DNA of 64,000 nt, from assembly GCA_963676355.1 (NCBI GenBank), contig OY781093.1, positions 2,728,001 to 2,792,000 on the forward strand, read 5' to 3'. Positions within the stretch are counted from its first letter, which is position 1, and every line of letters starts with the position of its first letter. The notes below the pieces were generated by a model, which did no database searches, was not told the origin of the DNA, and worked only from the letters and a program-made list of their open reading frames with translations. Shown in pieces: positions 8,800 through 17,418 of the stretch. This DNA comes from JAGLOK01 sp963676355. GTDB taxonomy: Bacteria; Bacillota; Clostridia; Christensenellales; UMGS416. The position numbers were made by a program, and so were the translations under genes.

Positions 8800-10428
8800 T
8801 TGAAGATAACAAAAAAAATACTTATAGTAATCGCAGCTGTTTTGATGATTGCATTGCCAATTGCGCTTCCTGCGCAAGCAACAACTTTTTTGCCTATTAT
8901 CACAATGAAACCTTATGTAACAAGCCTTATACCTTTGCCCACTACGACTCCGTCGGTTTCGTTTCCTACAATAACTTCATATATCCCCTTACCTACAAAC
9001 ACATTTGACTTCACTCCGGTGACAATGATGCCAATACCGGTTGATGTATTGACAAAATGGAAAAATGTCAATGACACTGATCCACTTTATATGCCCGTTG
9101 ATGTCATAGCAGACAGACAAAGGGTTAAAATACTAGACTGGCAAAATGGCGGAAGGCTAAGCGTTTACGACATAGAATCCGACACATGGTATTATCTTGA
9201 GCCGCCAGCTTCGATAGGCTCAATGGCTTTTCCATTTGGATTGTGTGAAGGACCAAACGATAGTGTATATATTGCTGACACCTATAAAAACCGAATACTC
9301 CAGTGCAGCAGCAACGGTGCATGGAGCGTTGTGGAAGATTCAGGATTTTCTGCTCCTTCAGCCGTATTATATTATAAAAACACACTGTATGTGGCCGACA
9401 CAGGAAACGACAGGATACGTTACCTTCAAGAAGGTGTTTGGAAGGAGATTACAAAAGTCGGCCTTAGTGTCACATTCTCTTCACTCACAGACATCAAAAT
9501 GAAAAACGGTGGCGGAATGCTCATAGCCGATGGCGGCAATGACTACATTATAAACCGCGAGGCTTATACAAAAATGTACAGCTTCATTTCCGATTCCACA
9601 TATACCGACCAATTTATCAAAATGTACCCAGATGAAAATAACGACTTATATATCACAAGCACAAGCTCTGATGCTCTTGTAAAATTCGACGGTACCGACT
9701 TTATAAAGATAATGTCATCCGGTTCAAACCTTGGACAAGTAAATAATCCTGCAGGTGTTTTTGATGATGGCATGGGCACAATCTATGTCGCCGACATGGG
9801 CAATAACAGGGTGCAAAGGAACTTTTCTTCCGAAAATACTCTTATTGATTTTTCAACAGATGGCACCACAGTGACAGGCTTTAGCCCTGCCACTCAAGGC
9901 TACACATTGCAAGTACCTGAGGGAAAGACCTCCATTGATCTATCAGCAGTTGCAACGTCCCCATATGCCGATATTGCAGGCGATTTAGGCAGCATGGCGC
10001 TATCTTATGGAGAGAATGTGTTTACCGTAACAGTCAGTCCTGAATGGGGTTCTGACAAAGACTACACTCTTACTATAACTCGTCAGTCTCCAACCCCCAC
10101 ACCAACAGATGAGCCTACTGCAACCCCAGAAGTGACCTCAACTCCGCCACCTGTTCCATCACCATCGGAAAGCACAGTCGCTGAATCTTCTGAGGTAGCC
10201 ACTAATACCCCCGATGCAGAAAGTACCCAAGAGCAGTTAGGCGAGAATAATCAAGATTCAGAATCAGATGCATCCGCAGAATCTCCCTCAAAACAGCCTG
10301 CCGAACAAATTCCTATTTGGATGATTGTCCTTTTAACTGTTTTAGGATGCGCTGTTGTCGCGGTTACTGTAATATTGATTTATATGATGAAAAAAGGCAA
10401 GACACCTAACGACAAAGATTTTGAGTAA
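8800..10428 (+). CDS. Secreted NHL-repeat protein with cadherin-like domain and C-terminal membrane anchor
   Basis: I place the start at the TTG at 8800 because AGGAAGGTGG (8785-8794) sits at the right distance; a GTG at 8791 lies inside that site. The product has about 542 residues. It has a signal peptide ending near PAQATT, then a beta-propeller with NHL-type blocks such as PFGLCEGPNDSVYIADTYKN, NTLYVADTGNDRI and GTIYVADMGNNRV. Next comes a cadherin-like beta-sandwich (GYTLQVPEGKTSIDL to DYTLTITR), then a Pro/Thr/Ser-rich stalk of about 90 residues with TPTPTDEP repeats. It ends with one membrane helix and a short basic tail. It is probably an extracytoplasmic binding or scaffold protein; no catalytic site is visible. 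Confidence 0.8.
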   Translation: MKITKKILIVIAAVLMIALPIALPAQATTFLPIITMKPYVTSLIPLPTTTPSVSFPTITSYIPLPTNTFDFTPVTMMPIPVDVLTKWKNVNDTDPLYMPVDVIADRQRVKILDWQNGGRLSVYDIESDTWYYLEPPASIGSMAFPFGLCEGPNDSVYIADTYKNRILQCSSNGAWSVVEDSGFSAPSAVLYYKNTLYVADTGNDRIRYLQEGVWKEITKVGLSVTFSSLTDIKMKNGGGMLIADGGNDYIINREAYTKMYSFISDSTYTDQFIKMYPDENNDLYITSTSSDALVKFDGTDFIKIMSSGSNLGQVNNPAGVFDDGMGTIYVADMGNNRVQRNFSSENTLIDFSTDGTTVTGFSPATQGYTLQVPEGKTSIDLSAVATSPYADIAGDLGSMALSYGENVFTVTVSPEWGSDKDYTLTITRQSPTPTPTDEPTATPEVTSTPPPVPSPSESTVAESSEVATNTPDAESTQEQLGENNQDSESDASAESPSKQPAEQIPIWMIVLLTVLGCAVVAVTVILIYMMKKGKTPNDKDFE

Positions 10429-10431
10429 TCT

Positions 10432-11019
10432 ATGAAAGAAAATTTTATTTTCAATGCAATATCAGGAATATACGGCCTTTTTTACAAGTATCAAATCCAA
10501 AAGTATCGCCAAGCCGTATCCTACGCAAAGCCGCAACTTGATTTGGCGCAATTTGAAACTGCGCTGGATGTTGGCTGTGGAACTGGCGCTTTGTGTTCTG
10601 TTATTTCAGAATATGGAGTTAAAACTACGGGAATAGACAATGCGCAAAAAATGATAAATGTCGCTAAACGCAAGAAATTCGGGAAAAACATAACCTTTCT
10701 ACACGCAAACGCTTCGCTTAACATACCTTTTGATGATAATAGTTTTGACTTTGTTATAGCATCATATGTTGCTCACGGCTTAGTTCAAAAAGATCGCAAA
10801 AAAATGTTGCTCGAAATGCAAAGGGTTGCAAAAAGCTATGTAATTCTTCATGAGTTCAGCCAAAAAAGAAGGCTGCTATCTGATATCATCGAATGGCTTG
10901 AAGGAGGAAACTACTTTACGTTCTTAAAAACAATTGAAAATGAGCTAACAGAAATTTTTGGTGAGTTTCAAACGATTAAAATCACCGAAGAGTCTGTGTG
11001 GTATGTGATGAAGCTTTAA
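10432..11019 (+). CDS. Class I SAM-dependent methyltransferase
   Basis: The 195-residue protein carries the Rossmann-type methyltransferase motifs: motif I ALDVGCGTGALCSVI, the acidic residue of motif II in TTGIDNAQKM, and the post-motif DNSFDFVIASYVAHGL. This pattern is typical of the UbiE/MenG-like Methyltransf_11 group, but the substrate cannot be deduced. The start is 3 nt after the stop of the preceding gene and lacks a strong ribosome-binding site, so translation is probably coupled. A terminator follows directly. Confidence 0.85.
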   Translation: MKENFIFNAISGIYGLFYKYQIQKYRQAVSYAKPQLDLAQFETALDVGCGTGALCSVISEYGVKTTGIDNAQKMINVAKRKKFGKNITFLHANASLNIPFDDNSFDFVIASYVAHGLVQKDRKKMLLEMQRVAKSYVILHEFSQKRRLLSDIIEWLEGGNYFTFLKTIENELTEIFGEFQTIKITEESVWYVMKL

Positions 11020-11020
11020 T

Positions 11021-11049
11021 AAAAAGCGCGAATTATTCGCGCTTTTTTT
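11021..11049. terminator. Bidirectional intrinsic terminator
   Basis: AAAAAGCGCGAA and its complement form a stem with runs of A and T on the two sides, placed between the convergent methyltransferase and FAH-family genes. Confidence 0.85.
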
Positions 11050-11072
11050 AATATCATTTATAATTGCCCTTT

Positions 11073-11936
11073 TTAAACGATTGTGTTTTCAATCTCACCT
11101 ATTTGTTCAATGACAACTTTAACCACATCTCCGCGCTTTAAAAATTTCGGCGGCTTAAAGCCCGCGCCAACTCCCTTTGGTGTGCCTGTTGCAATGATGT
11201 CTCCCGGTAACAGTGTAATTCCCTTTGACAAATCCTCAATAAGCTGTGCAATGGGAAATATCATGTTTTTAGTGTTGGAACTCTGCCGCATTTCACCGTT
11301 AACATAAGAGGAAATATCAAGCTTTTGCGGATCACGCACTTCATCATGTGTAACAATCCAAGGACCTATTGGACAATATCCATCAAGGCTTTTTCCTTTA
11401 AACCACTGCTTGTGTGCCTTTTGAATATCACGTGCAGTAAAATCGTTTAAAACTGTATATCCGAATATGTGTTCATAAGCGTTTTCAGCCTTGATATTTA
11501 TTCCTTCTTTTCCGATTACAACCGCTAGCTCTGCTTCATAATCAACTTGTGATGTCACATTTTCATGCAAAGGAACACCACCATATGGAGTGTTTATGCA
11601 TGTGGTAGTTTTGGTGAAAAATATCGGCAGATCTGCATCTGGTGAAAACTGCCCTGTGCCAAACTCAGAAAGCTCCTTTACATGATCCAAATAGTTTTTG
11701 CCAATGCAAAAGACATTTCTGTGTGGCATTATTGGTGACAATATTTCTACATCATTTATATCTATGCCTTCTGCTAATCCCTCTTTGTTTGAACTCGTCC
11801 CACCACATATTATAAACTCCGTGAGTGTTTCAGGCGCGTTTTCAAAAAGCTCATCTTTTGGATAAACCACGCCTTTATCACAGTCCACTGATCCCCAGTT
11901 TATTTTTCCGTCTTTCTCATAAGTCATATAACGCAT
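11073..11936 (-). CDS. Fumarylacetoacetate hydrolase (FAH) family protein
   Basis: This 287-residue enzyme belongs to the FAH family, whose members hydrolyse or isomerise acylpyruvates and related diketo acids with a divalent metal. The metal ligands are visible in DYEAELAVVIG (two Glu) and in the conserved NDFTARDIQ. The phrases FCIGKNYLDHVKE, KSLDGYCPIGPWIVT and GDIIATGTPKGVG are family hallmarks. The start at 11936 has AGGAGT upstream. There is no aromatic-degradation operon around it, so the substrate is undetermined; acylpyruvase or oxaloacetate-related housekeeping activity is possible. Confidence 0.9.
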   Translation of the reverse strand: MRYMTYEKDGKINWGSVDCDKGVVYPKDELFENAPETLTEFIICGGTSSNKEGLAEGIDINDVEILSPIMPHRNVFCIGKNYLDHVKELSEFGTGQFSPDADLPIFFTKTTTCINTPYGGVPLHENVTSQVDYEAELAVVIGKEGINIKAENAYEHIFGYTVLNDFTARDIQKAHKQWFKGKSLDGYCPIGPWIVTHDEVRDPQKLDISSYVNGEMRQSSNTKNMIFPIAQLIEDLSKGITLLPGDIIATGTPKGVGAGFKPPKFLKRGDVVKVVIEQIGEIENTIV

Positions 11937-12089
11937 ATATTACTCCTATCATTGTTTATTTTTTTATCTTACGTATTTCGTCTAAAAATTAGCGCGCATT
12001 TTTTTATATTACTACTATACTATATGATAACACAGCAAGAATATATCATAAATCATTTATAAACAGAAAATAGAGTTTATCTATTTTTA

Positions 12090-12098
12090 TGATATAAT
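12090..12098 (+). promoter_or_regulatory. Extended -10 promoter of the LemA-DUF2207 operon
   Basis: TGATATAAT combines a TGn extension with a perfect TATAAT; no good -35 box is seen at the expected distance, as is usual for extended -10 promoters. The lemA start codon is 29 nt downstream. Confidence 0.5.
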
Positions 12099-12126
12099 TA
12101 AGAAAAATATGTAGGGAGAGTAGATT

Positions 12127-12684
12127 ATGCCATATATTATCATTTTAGCAGTCATAGCAGTCATTGCCATTTGGGCAATCGCAACATTCAACTCATTTAA
12201 AAAGCTCAAAATACGTGTAGATGAAGCCTTTGCAACTATGGATGTATATCTTAAAAAAAGATATGACCTTATACCAAACTTAATTGAGACAGTAAAAGGA
12301 TATATGAGTCATGAAAAAGATACTCTTGAAGCTGTAGTCGCTGCAAGGTCAAAATCCATCTCTGCAAAAAGCCTTGACGAGAGAACCGAAAGCGAAAACA
12401 CACTGACTCAAACGCTGGGCAAGCTCTTTGCTCTTGCAGAAAGCTATCCGGATTTAAAAGCCGACAGCCAATTTAACGGGCTAAGCGGCAGCTTAAACAC
12501 AACTGAAGACGAGATCGCCAAGGCACGTAAATATTATAACGCAGTCGTGCGTGAATATAACACGAAGCGCGAGCTGTTTCCTTCAATGATAATAGCTTCA
12601 TTTATGGCTCTTAAACCGCTTCCCTATTTCGAAGCTGGTTCTCAGGCAGAGCGCGAGAATGTGAAGGTGAGCTTTGATGATTAA
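12127..12684 (+). CDS. LemA family protein
   Basis: The 185-residue protein has one N-terminal membrane helix (about residues 2-20). The typical LemA blocks follow: FKKLKIRVDEAFATMDVYLKKRYDLIPNLIETVKGYM, an ARS-rich helix, and DEIAKARKYYNAVVREYNTKRE with the end PFPxF-like LPYFEAGSQAERENVKVSF. LemA proteins form long antiparallel helices tethered to the membrane and are often paired with DUF2207 or TPM-domain proteins; their role is poorly defined. The start follows AGGGAGAG. It overlaps the next gene by 8 nt. Confidence 0.92.
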   Translation: MPYIIILAVIAVIAIWAIATFNSFKKLKIRVDEAFATMDVYLKKRYDLIPNLIETVKGYMSHEKDTLEAVVAARSKSISAKSLDERTESENTLTQTLGKLFALAESYPDLKADSQFNGLSGSLNTTEDEIAKARKYYNAVVREYNTKRELFPSMIIASFMALKPLPYFEAGSQAERENVKVSFDD

Positions 12685-14545
12685 AAAGCTACTTTTTGCA
12701 TCATTTTGTGTAGCTATTGTTTTATCTTTTGCTCTTAGCACTGTTGCCTTTGCGGAGGAAGCATACTTCTTTGAATCATTTGATGTCGATATCCGTGTGA
12801 ATTCTGACTATACTTTTGAAGTGACAGAAACTCTTTATACGGAGTTCAATGATTATCGTCACGGAATATATCGCTATCTCCCTAATTACTGGGGTGATGA
12901 CAAGGTTAAATACAAGAACATTAAAGTAAACGGAGCTCCACTTAAAATAGAAAGATCTCAGGATTATACAAGCCTCAGGATTGGCGATGCAGATGAATAT
13001 GTTATTGGAAGCAAAAAGTATGTTATATCATATACTGTTCAGCTACCCAAAGACTCAAATCCTACAATAGATTCAGTTTATATGAATGTCATCGGTGATG
13101 AGCACCCTGTATACACCATGAATTCAACTATAACTGTTACACTTCCAAAATCCGTAACCCCCGATTATATAGAGGTTTTTTGTGGATACTTTGGTGACAA
13201 AAACAAAGACAAAGTTGAATACTCCTATGAGGATAAAGAAACCCTCATAGTAAATCTTCTCGAGCCGCTTTATCCTTACGAAGGCATAACAGTTAAAATT
13301 GACTTGGAAGAAGGTTACTTCACCGATGTAAAAGACCCTTTCTTCATTAGTGACTTCATAAAAAGAACTTTACCGTTTATCTTAATTCTTTCCGGAGTTA
13401 TAATCTGGTTCATCTTTGGCAGGGACAAAAAAGTCATTCCTCCTGTCGAGCTTGAATTAAACGACATAAGCCCTGCGGAAGCTGGATATATAATAGATGG
13501 TGAGATAGACGGTGATGATGTTGCTTCAATGCTTATTTTCTGGGCGTCGATTGGGTTTATTCGCATAGAAGAAGATGAGAAGAAAACGGAATATAAGTTT
13601 TATAAACTGCAGGATATAACAAACCGTCCTAAATATGAAAAATATCTCTTTGAAAAGCTATTCAAGTCTACCGATGAAGGCTATATAACAACCAGCAAAA
13701 TAAAGTCACGCATGTCTTCCGGCGGATCAAGCTTTAAAACCAAGGTGACAAAGAAATATCAAAACGGAAAATCACGACTATTAACTAAAAAAAGTGTAAG
13801 CTTTTCAAATCTTGTGCTGTTTTTTGCATATATTTGCTTCTGTCTTATAGGATTCTACATGGCAAAGTATGATGAAATCGCATCCGGTGTGATTGCTGCG
13901 ATATTTATGATTTTTCCATTCACTTTCCTTCAATACATGCTAAAGCATATGTTAGCCAACAGACGCAAACGCCGCGTTGGAAACAATTTAGTAAGAGGGG
14001 TTTTATACGGAGCATTGGTTCTCATTGCATGGTTTATAATTGTTGCGATAGGTTCTGAAACTCATCTGGAATTTGAGCATTCAACGTTGATGTATTTCGG
14101 CTCATTATTTCTTGTTATGATGTCCTATTACACCCAGCAGATGACAGAATACGGTCACGAGCAATATGAACGTGTGCTTGGCTTCAGACATTTCTTATTA
14201 ACTGCGGAAAAAGACTGGCTGGAGCGTCTTGCAAAAGACGATCCGGAATTCTTTTACGACAGGCTTCCCTACGCCATGGTGCTCGGAGTGTCCAAAGTAT
14301 GGATAGGCAAATTTGCAAGTGCAGTAACCGAACCACCTTCATGGTACAGCGGAAGCGCCACTGCTTTTGATACGCGAACATTCTCCTCTCACATGATGTC
14401 GGACTTTTCTAGGATAGGCGCATATGCAGTGCCAAAAAGTACTTCATCAGGTGGAAGCTACCGTTCTGGCTCTTCTTCATCATTTTCTTCTGGTGGCGGA
14501 TTTTCAGGCGGTGGATTCTCCGGTGGCGGAAGCAGTTCGTGGTAA
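12677..14545 (+). CDS. DUF2207 domain-containing membrane protein
   Basis: The ATG at 12677 is preferred to the TTG at 12674 because GAAGGTGA lies at proper spacing. The 622-residue protein has a signal peptide ending near STVAFAEE. An extracytoplasmic DUF2207 domain follows, with the phrases FNDYRHGIYRYLPNYW and YVISYTVQLPKDS, then a membrane helix near residues 230-250, a cytosolic region, and a cluster of helices at about 375-490. The tail is a Gly/Ser-rich low-complexity stretch (SSSFSSGGGFSGGG and similar). LemA and DUF2207 are recurrent neighbours, which suggests one membrane complex, but no activity is established from the sequence. Confidence 0.88.
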   Translation: MIKKLLFASFCVAIVLSFALSTVAFAEEAYFFESFDVDIRVNSDYTFEVTETLYTEFNDYRHGIYRYLPNYWGDDKVKYKNIKVNGAPLKIERSQDYTSLRIGDADEYVIGSKKYVISYTVQLPKDSNPTIDSVYMNVIGDEHPVYTMNSTITVTLPKSVTPDYIEVFCGYFGDKNKDKVEYSYEDKETLIVNLLEPLYPYEGITVKIDLEEGYFTDVKDPFFISDFIKRTLPFILILSGVIIWFIFGRDKKVIPPVELELNDISPAEAGYIIDGEIDGDDVASMLIFWASIGFIRIEEDEKKTEYKFYKLQDITNRPKYEKYLFEKLFKSTDEGYITTSKIKSRMSSGGSSFKTKVTKKYQNGKSRLLTKKSVSFSNLVLFFAYICFCLIGFYMAKYDEIASGVIAAIFMIFPFTFLQYMLKHMLANRRKRRVGNNLVRGVLYGALVLIAWFIIVAIGSETHLEFEHSTLMYFGSLFLVMMSYYTQQMTEYGHEQYERVLGFRHFLLTAEKDWLERLAKDDPEFFYDRLPYAMVLGVSKVWIGKFASAVTEPPSWYSGSATAFDTRTFSSHMMSDFSRIGAYAVPKSTSSGGSYRSGSSSSFSSGGGFSGGGFSGGGSSSW

Positions 14546-14579
14546 AAGCATTTTTGCATAAAACATGATATTTATACAA

Positions 14580-14613
14580 TATCAGCCGCTTCCTACATCG
14601 GAAGCGGCTGATA
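14580..14613. terminator. Strong hairpin between convergent genes, probable terminator
   Basis: A perfect 14-bp stem (TATCAGCCGCTTCC and its complement) encloses a 6-nt loop. There is no long T-tract on either side, so it may act as a Rho-independent terminator of modest strength or as a 3'-end stabiliser for the DUF2207 (+) and histidine-kinase (-) transcripts. Confidence 0.6.
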
Positions 14614-14673
14614 AAATATTCTAACATATACTTTGCATTTTTATAAGTTCAGTTCGTCCTTTCATATGATTTC

Positions 14674-15561
14674 TTAAGGAAACTGAATCTCTACGGCAAA
14701 AACATCTTTTTTCTTTGATGCTGTAATACTGCCTCCCATACGCTCTGTGAGAGCCTTTGCAATGGACAATCCCAGCCCTGTTCCGCTTTGTCCGTTTTCC
14801 ACAGTATAAAACCTGTCAAACAGCCTGCCCACCGTCACTTCGTCTAGCATTTTTGCATGATTGGTGAATGTGATTTTCCCATTCTCGGATAATAAAATCT
14901 TCAGATCACCGTCGCTGTACTTTAATGCATTGCTTATTATATTCGCCAAAACTCTTGCAAGCGCCATTTTATTAAGCCGCCTGTCAATCCTCGTTTCCGT
15001 AATAAGTATCTCCGGAGTTATTCCTTTTTCCTTCAAAACGGCGTGAAAGCTGGCAACACTTTCTTCGACTGCCTCATTCAGCGAAACACTTTCCCTGCTT
15101 TCATATCTGTCCGAGGACACAGCCATCGAGTAACGAAACAGTTCCTCTGTAAGCTGCTTTAGCGCACATATCCTGTCGCCAATAATCTGAAGATACCTTT
15201 TAACTGAATCGGAGGTATCTTCTCGTTCAAGCAAATCCAAGTACCCGCTTACAGCCGTTAAAGGGGTGCGCAAATCATGGGATAGATTCGCAATAGTTTC
15301 TTTTAATTCACGGTCTCCTTTTGCATAACGTATATTTGCTTTTCTAAGGAGTTTCAGCTGTTTGTCAATGTCTGATGCCAGTCTTCTCATACCGGCATCA
15401 CAAGAAATTATATCAATGCCCACATTGGTATCTTCGCTAAGCCTTGCGCCAAACTCCGAGCGTATCTCTTCTGCCGCCCTGTGTATAGATGCAATTTTTA
15501 CAAGCAATATAGCAATAACAACAGTCAGAATAAAGATTAGCCCCCAAAGCAAATAAATCAT
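14674..15561 (-). CDS. Membrane sensor histidine kinase of the ABC-linked two-component system
   Basis: This 295-residue kinase has one N-terminal membrane helix (1-24) and almost no extracytoplasmic domain. A HisKA domain follows with H95 in ANLSHDLRTPLTAVSGYLDL, then a HATPase domain with NIISNALKYS (N box) and GTGLGLSIAKALTERMGG (G2 box). Kinases of this layout usually sense through a partner membrane protein, commonly an ABC transporter. It is the last gene of a set running response regulator, ATPase, permease, kinase, and starts 10 nt after the permease stop. The most likely role is control of the adjacent exporter, for example in response to a peptide antibiotic; this is inferred from context. 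Confidence 0.92.
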   Translation of the reverse strand: MIYLLWGLIFILTVVIAILLVKIASIHRAAEEIRSEFGARLSEDTNVGIDIISCDAGMRRLASDIDKQLKLLRKANIRYAKGDRELKETIANLSHDLRTPLTAVSGYLDLLEREDTSDSVKRYLQIIGDRICALKQLTEELFRYSMAVSSDRYESRESVSLNEAVEESVASFHAVLKEKGITPEILITETRIDRRLNKMALARVLANIISNALKYSDGDLKILLSENGKITFTNHAKMLDEVTVGRLFDRFYTVENGQSGTGLGLSIAKALTERMGGSITASKKKDVFAVEIQFP

Positions 15562-15571
15562 TATGTCTCCT

Positions 15572-16423
15572 TTATTTCAAGTCTTTCCGGCGGAAGAAAG
15601 CTACTCCCAAAATGTTTGCCAAAAAGATGATTATTGCAGAGTAGATCGGCATTAATTTCAAATTTGGTGTATTCATATCCATTACTTGAACCATTTGTCC
15701 GCTTGGAGGAAAATCCATTAGGAATTGATAGATTTTTCTTTTAGTGCCGCTCAGATATCTGGGATTGGGCACCAGTTCGGCTTCTGCCTCATTACCGTTT
15801 ACAGTCACAGAAAAATCACCGCTGCCGTCAACCATGTATGAATTGATTTTCTCGGGCTCAGAAAGAGCCGAATACAGGTATGATGCCGCAAAGGTTGCAA
15901 CAAGAATGCCAATGCAGCAAATAATTGCCGACACCGCTTTGTTTTGATTCAGCATAGCTATCAGTGTAAAAACAGCGGCAAAAGAAACCGTCATCAGCAC
16001 ACCCGCCAGCAACACCAGCAAAACATCGCCTATTCCCGCAGTGAAACCTCCAAGCAGCGGAATCCCCAAGGCGCAAACTACTGCCCAAAACACAAAGTCC
16101 ATTATGATGCCTGCAACAGCGCTGACCACAAAATTCGCCAGATAAATAGATTTTCGACTGCTTCCTACAATAAGTTTATTGCGTATTGTGCCGTCACTGT
16201 ATTCGGCTCCTATAAACAAGCTGCAAAATACAGCAAGCATGATTCCAGTCATAATATACGGCAGCGCAAAAACGGAATCCAGCGTAACCACAATACCATT
16301 TATACTATTCATGTATTGAAAAAGGCACGCTATTATTGCGTATGCGATCATAACCAACACACCTAACCGAAAAGCAGCACTGCTTTTTAGCCTTGAAAAA
16401 TTTGAGCGGAGCAATTTATTCAT
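15572..16423 (-). CDS. ABC-2 type transporter permease
   Basis: The ATG at 16423 is chosen because GGAGGTGG lies just upstream of it; the open frame extends five codons further. The 283-residue protein has six predicted membrane helices and the ABC-2 phrase GAEYSDGTIRNKLIVGSSRKSIYLANF between helices 2 and 3. A hydrophilic extracytoplasmic loop of about 65 residues precedes the last helix. It overlaps the ATPase gene by 8 nt, consistent with a single exporter. Permeases of this type export or remove antimicrobial peptides or lipids; the substrate is unknown. Confidence 0.85.
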   Translation of the reverse strand: MNKLLRSNFSRLKSSAAFRLGVLVMIAYAIIACLFQYMNSINGIVVTLDSVFALPYIMTGIMLAVFCSLFIGAEYSDGTIRNKLIVGSSRKSIYLANFVVSAVAGIIMDFVFWAVVCALGIPLLGGFTAGIGDVLLVLLAGVLMTVSFAAVFTLIAMLNQNKAVSAIICCIGILVATFAASYLYSALSEPEKINSYMVDGSGDFSVTVNGNEAEAELVPNPRYLSGTKRKIYQFLMDFPPSGQMVQVMDMNTPNLKLMPIYSAIIIFLANILGVAFFRRKDLK

Positions 16424-17330
16424 GACTGCCACCTCCAATCAAATTTATGTAGAACCCTTCCAGACTTTCGTCTTTTTCTTTCAACTTAATGATTTCGCAG
16501 CCTGCATTCGCCAAGGCCATAGTAATTTCAGTGATGCTCCATTTTCCGAAAATATCAGCACCTGTTTCAGATGTAACCGTGTATTCAATACTTTTTTCAT
16601 CCAATACGCGTACCAGTCCGTTTATATCCGATACTTCCAGATGCGTGCACTTTCTGCATGCGTTTTCCAAATTCTTTGCACTTGTCTCTTTGATAATTTT
16701 TCCCGAGTCAATAAAACCATAGTGTGTCGCAAGCCGCGATAATTCATCCAAAATGTGGCTTGAAATCAAAACAGTAATCTGATGCTCTTTGTTGAGCTTT
16801 AATATTAGCTCCCGAATCTCTATAATTCCCTGCGGATCCAACCCGTTAACCGGTTCATCCAATACAAGAAAATCCGGATTACCGGACAAAGCTACAGCTA
16901 TTGCCAGCCTTTGCCTCATTCCAAGCGAAAAATTCTTCGCTTTCTTTTTTCGGGTATCTGCCAGTCCGACAAGCTCCAGCAGTTCGTCTATCCCTTCATA
17001 TGAAGGGCGACCCAAAATCTGATATTGCTGACGGATGTTTTCTTTCGCCGTCATATTCATATAGATGGAGGGAGTCTCCACTATTGCGCCCATTCTCCTG
17101 CGTGAAATGGCTATATCCTTTTCAGTATAATCTCTTCCATACAGCGAATATTGACCTGATGTGGGATTCTGCAGTCCGCAGATTATACGCATCAGCGTTG
17201 TTTTTCCAGCTCCGTTCTTGCCCACTATTGCGTATATTGAGCCTTTTTCCACTTTCATTGAAAGCCCGTCCAATGCTTTAGATCCTCTATATTGTTTTAT
17301 GAGGTTGTTTGTACTTAAAACACATTCCAT
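16416..17330 (-). CDS. ABC transporter ATP-binding protein (BcrA-like)
   Basis: The 304-residue ATPase has Walker A GKNGAGKTTLMRI, the signature NFSLGMRQRLAIAVAL (LGMRQ instead of LSGGQ, as in many antibiotic-resistance ABC-2 exporters), Walker B FLVLDEPVNGLDP and the switch His in ISSHILDEL. A C-terminal regulatory extension of about 90 residues follows. The start at 17330 has AAGGAGAC upstream. The gene sits between the response regulator and the permease and is preceded by phased direct repeats likely to be the regulator's binding site. Confidence 0.92.
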   Translation of the reverse strand: MECVLSTNNLIKQYRGSKALDGLSMKVEKGSIYAIVGKNGAGKTTLMRIICGLQNPTSGQYSLYGRDYTEKDIAISRRRMGAIVETPSIYMNMTAKENIRQQYQILGRPSYEGIDELLELVGLADTRKKKAKNFSLGMRQRLAIAVALSGNPDFLVLDEPVNGLDPQGIIEIRELILKLNKEHQITVLISSHILDELSRLATHYGFIDSGKIIKETSAKNLENACRKCTHLEVSDINGLVRVLDEKSIEYTVTSETGADIFGKWSITEITMALANAGCEIIKLKEKDESLEGFYINLIGGGSHE

Positions 17331-17359
17331 ATTTAAGTCTCCTTATGTTTAATGTACAC

Positions 17360-17416
17360 ATAATATCATTGCCGGGTTAAGCAAGCGGTTAAGAAAGCAG
17401 TAAAGAAACAGTAAAG
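17360..17416 (-). promoter_or_regulatory. Phased direct repeats and -10 box: putative operator of the ABC exporter
   Basis: Read on the + strand, GGTTAAG occurs at 17375-17381 and 17387-17393 and AGTAAAG at 17399-17405 and 17410-17416, with start-to-start spacings of 12, 12 and 11 nt, about one helical turn. On the minus strand a TATTAT -10 box (17360-17365) lies 9 nt downstream of the last repeat, where a -35 box would normally be. This is the layout of an OmpR-family activator site. The adjacent response regulator is the obvious candidate. Confidence 0.6.
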
Positions 17417-17418
17417 AT

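Noticed and set aside
8730..9008. 92-codon open frame overlapping the end of the ferritin-like gene and the start of the surface-protein gene
   Set aside because: Both overlapped genes are real by motif and ribosome-binding site, and this frame lacks its own start signals.
15944..16366. 140-codon + strand open frame with many His, Asn and Lys
   Set aside because: It is an antisense shadow of the ABC permease gene, which has clear membrane helices and a strong ribosome-binding site.
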